Positions 55,801 through 64,000 of a DNA stretch of 64,000 nucleotides are shown here, in pieces; the first letter of the stretch is position 1; each line of letters begins with the position of its first letter. Position numbers and translations under genes: made by a program. The notes beneath the pieces are model-generated. The model worked only from the letters and a program-made list of their open reading frames with translations, was not told the origin of the DNA and made no database searches. Source of the stretch: Siphlonurus alternatus (lineage: Eukaryota; Arthropoda; Insecta; Ephemeroptera; Siphlonuridae); contig OX463781.1 of assembly GCA_949825025.1 (NCBI GenBank), positions 32,811,221 to 32,875,220 of the forward strand, given 5' to 3'.

Positions 55801-58800
55801 AATATTCAAATTCAAAATTTTATTCATCTTCAAAGTAGATATGCCAACAAAAACACATTTAACAAACATAGCTGACAACCAAATAGTAAATTTCAATTAA
55901 AAAAAAAAAAAAAAAAGAAGAAGAAGGAATTGTCACACGCACCCACTGGTACAGTGCATAGGTCTGATTATTTTATAATTGTATAGACTTAAGGGCATTG
56001 GGTGTAGCACCGGTAGTTGGCAACACTGACGTATCATCACCATGTTAATTTTTTATCATTGCTCCTCGGAGTAGTTTTTATGCTAGAGCTAAGCTGATTG
56101 CTGTAGTATCAAGATAATTAGTAGCCCAAGTGCACAATTTAAAAGTAGATAGAAACACATTTGTTGGGAAGGGAGATAGTTCGAGCTTTTAGCCATCAGT
56201 GACCCAGCAAAAAGAGAAAAATTAATTAAAACAACGCTATGCGTGTATATTAGGTTTGACTCGCCGCTCGTTTTAGAGAGAGAGAGGGATTTTTTTGGCT
56301 TGATCAGCTAGTTTTTGCTAGCAAAATCGTCACACAAATAATACATTTGGTGCGCCACTCTCTAGCCATGGACAGCTGTTTCGGCTTACTGGGCCTTATC
56401 AGCATGGCGAGGAGAGAGAGGCAGCAGCTCCCAGCCAGGTCTACATGAGAGCAAGACTATCGAGCTACTGCCTAAGTAGCAGAGTTCGCGCGGCCTTTTA
56501 TACCGGCGATCCGAGTCTCGCAATTTATAGCGCGACTCTTCATTGGCTGCTACTTTGTGGGCGCCAAAATTTAAATATGTAACGCTATCGCAGCAAAAAC
56601 CATTGACAAGCCAGGGATTTGAAATAAAAGGTAGAGATAGTGGGATTTGATAGAGGGTAAAAGATGGACAACACAGGAGAAGGAAAAGGAAGAGAAAATC
56701 GAACTAGCGATATTAATTAATTATTTGAAAAAAAAAATCGAACTAAGCGATATTTATTTTTTTAAAAGTAGATAGAAACACATGTGTTTCTATCTACTTT
56801 TAAAAAAATACTTTTAAAAAAATAAATATCGCTTAGTTTGATTTTTTTTTTTTTTTTCAAATAATTAATCAAGTGCACAATTTGGCTAAATAAAACCTGA
56901 TTTAAAGAAAAGTATTTTTTAGTAATTTTTTTAAATTAACATGCATTTTTCTAAAATACAAAAAAAAAAATACTTTTCTTTAAATCAGGCTTTATTTAGC
57001 CAAATTGTGCACTTGGGCTACTAATTATCTTGATACTACAGCAATCAGCTTAGCTCTAGCATAAAAATTACTCCGAGGAGCAATGATCAAAAATTAACAT
57101 GGTGAAGATACGTCAGTGTTGCCAACCTCCGGTGCTACACCCAATGCCCTTAAATATGTGCATGCACGTTTGAAGGATACATGACTACTCTGTTTATTTT
57201 ATTTTATTTATTGTATAAGATTTAGTATACAAATTTGTCAATGCTTTGTTTTCAGATCACTGGGTGTGTATTGCAAAATGGACCCACAGAAAAATTTGGC
57301 ATTGAAGGGTAAGCAAAAATATGTACATTGTTTTGAAAACCTCAGCAATCAAAGAATACAGTAGTAGAAACCATGGTGTAAAATTTAGAGTTTCCGTATT
57401 TTTGTGTCTATTTCTATGCTCTTATAATGAAATAGTATTCTCTGCTCTGTTTCTTTTTATTGTGTGCTGAGTTCACACTGTAAAAATAAAAAAAAAAAAA
57501 AACGAGGGAAAATCCTCATGTCTTATGTTTCTTGTCATGAATTACTAGTCACAGCTTGTTGCTTGTGTATATTACATTTAAATAATAACTGTATATGTAC
57601 TGTCATCTCATAATCACTTGCTTGCTGGAAAGTCTGAGACAAAAGTGTGTTCATTTAAAAAATATATGCCATCACTAGCTGAACGGTCCCTTGCAGGACA
57701 CAGTTTCAGCTGGATGAAAGTGGGGACGTCACCTGGAAGCTGGCAGAAGGGGTGGAAGCTCTGCCCCTCTTCAGCTGTGAGACCTACGAGGTCTACTCCA
57801 CCTCCCTCACTGGAGTGGTCATCCGCTTTGGGGCGTATGCAGGACACGTCATTGAGTTCAGGGTAAGTGCCTATACCTGGCTACCTCAGGACTGCTCACT
57901 CTCTGACTAGTTAGTCTTATTTTCCCTTTCAGTGCTAAGCTAATCTGCATCTGTCATTACAGGTAGACCACCCTGCCCCCCACAGCACCATGCTGCTCAA
58001 CTGCGAGGGCTGGTGCCTGCTGCAGTGCCGCAGAGTGGCTGGAGCAGAGCCAGAAACTCCCCTGGACTTCCCTTTCTCCCTCCTGCCTGCTCTTGAGGAA
58101 GGGTTCTTCTCCGATCTCACCATTAGGGCTGACAACAATAAGAAGGTACAGCATTTTATGTTATTGTGACTTAAGTTACAAACAATGTTTATTAGAAAAA
58201 AAAAAATATGACATTAAACAATGTTTAATAGAAAAAATAAAATATGACAGTTTTTAAAATATTGATGAATAATGTTAAACTGTACTATTAAAAGTCGTTA
58301 ATTTTTCCCTGGTTTTAAATCTAAAACATAATTATACAGTCATTTACAGTATTTATTATTAAAAATCATCTATGCCATATTTATTTTAATTAAAGAAAAG
58401 GATAGACAACCTGTAATAACAGGGGTCGTAGAAATATTTTCGAAATTTTGCGGTCAAATGTAGCCAGTCCACAGCAAGCTTGATTGTTATTATAACGTTT
58501 ACTTGCAAGCAAAGAGATCTGAATATAGCATTAATCACCTTTTGATATTGTGAGGCTAACAAAGAGATTTCTAATGTTATCTGTTGGTGCTTTATGAGGT
58601 TAATTTAAGTAATTTAAGTAAGGAATGTCTAGACTGGACTGAACATGTTAATGATATTAGTAAAAAAATTAATTCAGCCAATTTTATGTTATATACAATG
58701 AGAAACAATGCATCACAAGAAACTCTTTTATCTGTTTACTATGCTTATATTTATTCACATCTATCATATGGAATAATTAACTGGGGTAATAATGCTACCC

Positions 58801-61800
58801 AGCTGAACAGACTTTTTGTATTACAAAAACGTGCATTAAGAACAATACTCAAATTTAAGAAAAGAGATTCATGTGTTTCATTTTTTAAAAATAATAATAT
58901 GTTGACTTTACCATCATTATATATTTTGAAATGTGCATTGTTTAAAAGGAATAATTCTGATTTATATGTTCAAAATAATAATCATCATTCATATCATACA
59001 AGAAACAAAAATAAAGTTGCAATAGATGTTCACAATTCTGGATTTATGGAAAATAGTTCTATGTATCAAACAGCCAAAATTTATGATTTTTTACCAAATA
59101 GTCTTACAAATATAGCTAATCGCAATTCTTTTAAAAACATGTTGAAGAAAATTTTAATTAATAAGGAGTATTATTCAGTTAAATCTTTTTTTAGTAGTAA
59201 ATTACCAGAAAATATTGTATTGAGTTAGTTTATTTGGCATGAAAATTGTTAAACGATTAATAATTTATTAGATAGTTTGTGTATTTGTCATGTCCTTGTA
59301 TATAATTATGTGTATAATTTAATATTAGTTTTATATTTTATAATAAGTGTTGACTTGATCAAAGTTTGTCTCTGTACAAGCCAAATGATTTAAAAAAAAA
59401 AAAAAAAAAAAACTGTTGTCAGGAAAGCTGACTGAAATTTTCAGAGTCATTCACTGTTACTGTTCACCCTCATCTTGAATGAACATAACTGCAAATGTTA
59501 ACTATTTAAAATAAAATGCAACCATTTTTTATTGTCGTGTGCTGAAGGAAGGTTGCTATCAGTTTGCAGTACACAGCTGTGTGCTTCGTCTGGGGGCCCC
59601 ACAGTTGGATTGGGACTCTTGGCTGGCCAGACGGGATGAGGTTTCACGGGATCCCTCCCTGTCTCTGCCGGCCCCTCCTCTCTCTGGTCTGCCCGAGGAA
59701 GTGCTGGCCACCACGCTGCACTATGTCTACTCTCAGAGTCTGCCTCCCGGGCTCTCAGAAGACACCGCCCTCAGTTGTGCGGACAGCGCCAACAGCTTGC
59801 CGGGATTTGCTCCCCTAGCCCAAGCCTGCCAGCTGTACCTCAGCAACATGGCTCTCAAGCACCGTGAGTTTGTTGCTGGTTGTAAATTCTCCTTTTAATA
59901 TTCACGGTGAAGACACCCACAGAACATACTGGTACTAAATATTGGATTACAGTTGGAGAAGGGATGGCATACTTGTCCATTTAAGTGCAAAATTATTTGA
60001 ACCTAAAATGAGCAGAAGTAACAAAATTTAACTAAAGTTAATGTGGGCACACATTTTCAACAAAAATGGAAAACATGGAATTCAATTAACGAAGGAGATA
60101 ACCAAGTTTCTCACTAACCACAGTTAGTACTTTATCATTGAACACTGTGGTTATTCAGAAAACTCATTATCTACTTTCTGAATCCACCTATTGATGTTTT
60201 TAAAAGACAGACGTTAGGAAAGAAAAGTTTTTTTTTTTTTTTCTTTTATGTGAGTTTTCTGTTGATTTTGAGACAAGCTTGCTCAGGTTAGCTTAAATTT
60301 TTATTTGAAATAAAACATTTGTGTGTGCAGCATCCATTTGGGTTGCATCCATCACAAGCTGTAGCTGTGTAGTCAGAGTGGTTTTGAAGACTGTTTGCTT
60401 TGTTTGCAGAGATCATCGGGCTGGTGACAGACATGCATGCGTGTGCGGGTAATATCATCAACTACTTCAGCACCAAGGCCTCCCCAGGGGAGCCAGGCAG
60501 TGCAGAGAGTCTCGGCAGCAACCCGGCGAGACTATGCTTTGTCGTGAAGCAGGCCGTGAGAGAGAGCTCTGTGGGTAAGTCTTTTAGCAGCAAGTCATTC
60601 ACTTTCATTGCAGGCGGTAGCTGAGAGGGCTTAGAGCATGCTGTAATAAAAAAAGGGGATTTTACTCCAATAGACTGAAGTTTATTTTATGTTGCCTGTA
60701 GAGAGTTGGCCAAATTGTGGTAACAATGTAATTCTTGCTTGTAAAAAAATAAAATAGATAAAAAATATTTTTTCACTGTACATCATTCTATCTTATCATT
60801 AGTTATAGCAGACATAGAGAAATCCATAATAACAGGGTGTATACCATCTGGAAAAACCTGGAATACCGGGAAATATCATGGAATTTCAAACCCTCTGGAA
60901 AAACCGGGAAAAATCATGGAATTTCGAAAAAAATGTCAAAAAAACTGGAATTATCACATTTTTCAGTAATCGTTTTTCTTAATAGAGTACCGACCTCAAA
61001 ATTTTTTATTACAGAAATGGATAGAGGGTGCAAAAATATGCTACTCTGAATTTTTTCAGATTTTTCTGAGACCGGGAAGTATTTTTAAAAAATTATTGAA
61101 AGTCCGTTTTATGACGTCACGGGCGTTAATGTCCTATCCTTTTCTTAAGGAGAGGCGCCTCGTGACGTCATCAAAATGGACTTTCAATAATTTTTTAAAA
61201 ATACTTCCCGGTCTCAGAAAAATCTGAAAAAATTCAGAGTAGCATATTTTTGCACCCTCAATTTATTTCTGCAATAAAAACTTTTGAGGTCGGTACTCCA
61301 TTATAAAATCTTGATACTGTTTTGTTTTTTTAAGTTTTTGACAAGTTCTAATATTTATTCAAATCAATTAAAAAAAATTCAAGTATTGGAAATGAAAATG
61401 GGAAAAATTCGTGTGCAAAAGCGTGACGTAAAAAGATCGCGATTTACGAGAGATCGCGCGCGTATTATAGTGACGTCAATATTTCGGACGAATAGTTAAT
61501 TAAATATTTACTGAAAAGTATATGAATGTTTCAAATATTAATTTGTAACCAACAATACTCCTTCAATTAAAACAACTTGAATTATAAACTAGAAAAATAT
61601 AATTATATTATTTTTAATGATGCAAGTGACCATGCATGCAGTACGTATAGTGCATGTAATTAAAAGATCGGCAATTTACGCGAATATTACGAAAAAAAGT
61701 TGATCGTTTGATGAGAAAGCATAAATATATACAAGAGGTCATTATAAATTATTATAATTTATTATATTCAAGCACAAAAACAAAAAATAAAGTAAAAATT

Positions 61801-63674
61801 ATGATAATGTATAAACGTCATGGTTAAAAACTAAGAAGCAACGCTATGTTGCTGCGGTACGCGCAGCGTGAGCTCACTTTATTTTATAGATCATATATAC
61901 TACACAATTTTTGCAGTATTTTTGTATTTTTTGTATTTTTTTTTTTTTTTGAAATATTCAGTAAACACAATATTCAGCATTTCAAGCATTAGAACATTTA
62001 GATAGAGGGGACTAGATTGAAAATTTTCCTAAATTTATGAAAAATGTTTTGTGTCCTAATTTATGGTTCTTAAACAGAACGGTCTTAAACGTAGAAGACC
62101 GTTCTGTTCCCAAATTTCTGAATTTTCAGGAAAATGTTTAAAATAATAATTTAAATAAAAATTCCAGCAATTTTTACCACATTCAATTCACACCGGACTA
62201 AAATTTTAAGTGGGACTTTTAAAATTTTTTTTTTTTTCATTAAAATGACACTGAGCACTAAAAAAAAAAAAGTACTTTTAAAGTTTTTAAACAGACCCGA
62301 ATAAAATTATATTGATGCAGTTAAAAAATAAAATAGTTAATGCAATATTGCTAGAATTTTTATTTTATTTTTTTTTAAACATTTCCCTGAAAATTCAGAA
62401 ATTTAGGAACCATAAATTAGGACACTAAAACATTTTTCAAAAATTTAGGAAAATTTTCAATCTAGTTCCCTCTATCTAAATATTCTAATTAAATGCTGTG
62501 TAGTATAACCACAAAAAGTATTTTGCAAATTTACTTCTTTTGTAAAATGAAAAATGAAGAGTTGATCTGCATTACATTCATGTTTGCACTATGTATGATA
62601 AATATAATGTATTTGTATTGTAGTGTCATCACAGACAAATCAATTTCATTTTTTTTATTTTATTTATTTTTTATTTCATTATTATTTTTTTGTGATTTTT
62701 AACGTTCCCTATTATTATTATCATTAGATTAATGTATAAGTTTATTATATATTATGTAATCATATATACAGTATAATTTATAAAAATATATATTTTAATA
62801 ATTATAATTTTATCAAAAATTTGAGCATTAAAATTTTCTAACTGTCAAAAAAGTTGCTCGCTACGCTCGCATTTTTTGTTATATATGCACGCGCGTGTAC
62901 TGTGTTGGTTATTTTTTCTTGTATGTACTGGGTAGCATTTTTTTTTCTCATTATCTGTATCTTTCAATTGATAAATTATGGATATATAGGTGTTAAGAAA
63001 AACAAAATATAAAATGTCAAGATTTTTTGTTCCTTTTTTAGATTAGATTAGATTTAAGGAATTTAATCCTTAAACGATACCTTAAAAAATTACATAGTTC
63101 AAGTTAATTTTTATATAATAAACCTCCCCCACCCCCTCCTGAACGCTAAAAAATTACCTGGAATTTTTTAAAATTCCCTGGAAAAACCTGGAAAACTCAT
63201 GGAATTTCATTTGAGAATATTGGTATACACCCTGATAATAACAATATCATAGCTGGCAGCATGTCCCATTTAGTAATCCGTCATTTGGTTTTAATATGGG
63301 TCAGAAACAGGTGATTGATCCGAGATCTTGTCTTGATCCTAGCAAAAGTGTCATTTTACTGTCTTTTACGTCTTGTAACATGGCATCATAAGAGTTTTGG
63401 AAACCAGTCCTCTACAGCAAAGGTTTCATACTCCTGTTTATAACTTCCTCTTTATGTTGTAGCTGCGGCCAAGCTGGTACTGCTCTGTGAACTTTTCTCA
63501 AAGCGGAAGTCAGAACTGTCTCGCGAAGAGCGGCATGAGGTGGTCCGCTATGCCAAGTCCCGCCTGCCCGTCTTCTTGAGTCAGCTGTGCCGTCTGCTGC
63601 ACGGAGTCAAGGCCACCTTCAGTGCCATGTCCTCTTCCCAACGACATGAACTGGCTACCTACTTGGTGCCAGAG
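52851..63674 (+). CDS. BTB/POZ-like protein, 5' part of gene (seven exons, continues past the window)
   Basis: Exons 52851-52883, 57256-57308, 57697-57862, 57963-58145, 59563-59863, 60410-60574 and 63463-63674 join in one frame for 371 codons, all with GT-AG introns and matching phases. The start is ATG in CAAGAATGG. Residues 1-85 (MAAYSFIGTWE, then ITGCVLQNG) begin with a GTW motif that recalls lipocalin-like folds, weakly. Residues 130-245 look like a BTB/POZ domain: EGFFSDLTIRADNNKKFAVH, CVLRLGAP, then LPEEVLATTLHYVYSQSLPP. BTB domains mediate dimerisation and often Cullin-3 binding. The C-terminal part is helical and charged (ELSREERHEVVRYAKSRLPV). I cannot name the orthologue. The gene ends beyond 64000. 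Confidence 0.8.
53437..53888. mobile_element. TIR element in BTB-like intron 1
   Basis: Ends AGGTGACTTGTCCTTACACT and its exact reverse complement; the inverted repeat continues for about 52 bp with one or two changes. The interior of about 350 bp has no coding motif. The target duplication is unclear. Confidence 0.8.
53889..55992. other. BTB-like intron 1, middle part
   Basis: Mostly unclassified intron sequence, with homopolymer stretches near 55010-55050 and a CT-rich stretch near 55130-55170. No exon was recognised. CAAACGAACATGGCGACTAT near 54490 has a YY1-like motif but no gene attached. Confidence 0.35.
55993..57149. mobile_element. TTAA-flanked TIR element in BTB-like intron 1
   Basis: Long inverted repeats (about 150 bp) starting GGGCATTGGGTGTAGCACCG, flanked by TTAA at 55989-55992 and 57150-57153. 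Inside are a GC-richer block (56320-56560) and a nested palindrome (about 56705-56860). TTAA duplication suggests the piggyBac or Kolobok type; its sequence is unrelated to the palindromes at 1427 and 18518. Confidence 0.82.
57256..57308 (+). CDS. BTB-like gene exon 2
   Basis: Follows acceptor TTGTTTTCAG and encodes ITGCVLQNGPTEKFGIE. Donor GAAGG|GTAAGC, with a codon split after two bases. Confidence 0.75.
57697..57862 (+). CDS. BTB-like gene exon 3
   Basis: Encodes TQFQLDESGDVTWKLAEGVE, then PLFSCETYEVYST and HVIEFR. Acceptor CCTTGCAG, donor AGG|GTAAGT in phase 0. Confidence 0.85.
57963..58145 (+). CDS. BTB-like gene exon 4
   Basis: Encodes VDHPAPHSTMLLNCEGWCLL through FSLLPALEEGFFSDLTIRAD to NNKK. 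The SDLTI..D segment is the first strand of the BTB fold. Phase 0 at both ends. Confidence 0.87.
58584..59400 (+). mobile_element. LINE C-terminal fragment with poly-A tail, in BTB-like intron 4
   Basis: A 214-codon frame carries the post-RT region of a Jockey/CR1-like LINE: WTEHVNDISKKINSANFMLY, SYGIINWGN and LFVLQKRALRTILKFKKRDS. It ends in an A run at 59392-59411. The RT core is missing, so it is 5' truncated. It is a different family from the copies with AAAT tails. Confidence 0.82.
59563..59863 (+). CDS. BTB-like gene exon 5
   Basis: Acceptor CTATCAG, then FAVHSCVLRLGAPQLDWDSW, LPEEVLATTLHYVYSQSLPP and AQACQLYLSNMALKH. This is the main part of the BTB-like fold (helix A2/B3 to A5 equivalents). 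Donor CACC|GTGAGT, codon split after one base. Confidence 0.87.
60410..60574 (+). CDS. BTB-like gene exon 6
   Basis: Acceptor GTTTGCAG, then IIGLVTDMHACAGNIINYFS and LCFVVKQAVRESSV. Donor TGTGG|GTAAGT, codon split after one base. It is helical, following the BTB-like part. Confidence 0.87.
60982..61301. mobile_element. TA-flanked palindromic MITE
   Basis: Ends ATAGAGTACCGACCTCAAAA and its near reverse complement, flanked by TA. Inner blocks match the MITE at 8865-9193 (CTGAATTTTTTCAG, TTTCAATAATTTTTTAAAAA), while the outermost 20 bp differ. Confidence 0.82.
61988..62489. mobile_element. Fold-back element
   Basis: ATTAGAACATTTAGATAGAG at the left pairs with its near reverse complement at the right. 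Paired blocks continue inward (ATTTTCCTAAATTT, CCTAATTTATGG). A short perfect hairpin (CAGAACGGTCTT paired with AAGACCGTTCTG) lies in the left arm near 62075-62106. Confidence 0.72.
63463..63674 (+). CDS. BTB-like gene exon 7
   Basis: Acceptor TATGTTGTAG, then AAKLVLLCELFSKRKSELSR, ERHEVVRYAKSRLPVFLSQL and HELATYLVPE. Donor GAG|GTAAGT in phase 0. The protein continues in exons beyond the window. Confidence 0.87.
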
Positions 63675-64000
63675 GTAAGTGCCCGTGGTGGTTCGTGAGA
63701 TGGTTTGAGGACTTCCACCCTTATACTTTTCCAGAAGAAGTCATCATAAAAAAAAGGAAAGTTCAGTAACTAGTTTAATTATTCCTGATGACAAGTTTTG
63801 AAACCTTCTGGAATGATATGTTTGATAGGAAGAAATAGATCCATAGGGAAATGCTCCAACTTTAATTACCACTAGTGTTTGATCCTGTGCCGATTGCTCT
63901 ACTGTCAGTAATAAGTTCCAGTAACACTCAAATAGCTATTATGGTGGTGGACTTACATCACTGGTCAGTCATAAAGATCTCTTCATCACTGGCACATATT
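63675..64000. other. BTB-like intron 7, incomplete
   Basis: Intron sequence up to the window edge. No further exon is seen. Confidence 0.5.

Larger units (their letters stand above)
60833..63234. mobile_element. 2.4-kb hAT-like element in BTB-like intron 6
   Basis: Ends CAGGGTGTATACC and GGTATACACCCTG, flanked by ATAATAA at 60826-60832 and 63235-63241 (7 bp, or 8 with one mismatch). Both ends have repeated CTGGAAAAACCTGGAA and CATGGAATTTC motifs. It contains a TA-target MITE (60982-61301) and a fold-back element (61988-62489). No transposase frame. Confidence 0.78.

Noticed and set aside
57614..58154. Minus-strand frames opposite the BTB-like exons
   Set aside because: They are shadows of GC-rich coding exons on the other strand; splice sites and phases support only the + strand.

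Overview
This is animal (metazoan) nuclear DNA, probably from an invertebrate. Genes on the + strand are split by GT-AG introns, their short GC-rich exons sit in very AT-rich surroundings, and poly-A signals (AATAAA) follow the stop codons. The rest is densely packed with LINEs, SINEs, hAT-like, TTAA-target and TA-target DNA elements, LTR elements and microsatellites. I cannot name the species from sequence alone.

Three host genes are supported, all on +. (1) 3543-14309: a complete six-exon mitochondrial amidoxime reducing component (mARC, MOSC family), predicted 332 aa. (2) 51646-52043: a small two-exon gene of unknown function, 56 aa. (3) 52851 to beyond the right edge: a BTB/POZ-like protein, with 371 residues encoded in seven exons inside the window.

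Layout: 1-3500 holds LINE 3' ends, a tRNA-derived SINE and a palindromic TTAA-target element. 3543-14309 is mARC; its intron 5 carries three levels of nesting (a 149-bp hAT-like element inside a 2.2-kb hAT-like element inside an RNase H-bearing LINE). 14.3-17.5 kb is a cluster of palindromic MITEs. 17558-20756 is a terminal-inverted-repeat element in a CA/TA microsatellite, itself holding two opposed 5S rRNA-derived SINEs, a second TTAA palindrome and a GCATCC-rich hAT-like array. 20.76-24.37 kb is a LINE split by a 1.73-kb solo LTR whose removal leaves one open frame. 24.6-26.5 kb is an RTE-like LINE fragment split by a 1274-bp hAT-like element.

The main discovery is at 28709-49769: a 21,061-bp LTR retrotransposon with 4.29-kb LTRs that differ, as far as I could compare by eye, only by one 4-bp indel. 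It has 4-bp target duplications, a primer-binding-like site and a polypurine tract. Its 12.5-kb interior encodes a Gag-like protein with a CCHC knuckle and one unrecognised 132-codon cysteine-containing ORF; I could see no protease, reverse transcriptase, RNase H or integrase. It therefore looks like a very young, giant, gag-bearing but pol-less element that would need enzymes from elsewhere. It sits inside a hAT-like element (26576-50162) that had itself entered a TA microsatellite.

The two larger genes act separately: mARC is an outer-mitochondrial-membrane molybdenum reductase, and the BTB-like protein is a probable protein-interaction adaptor. Nothing in the sequence links them functionally.
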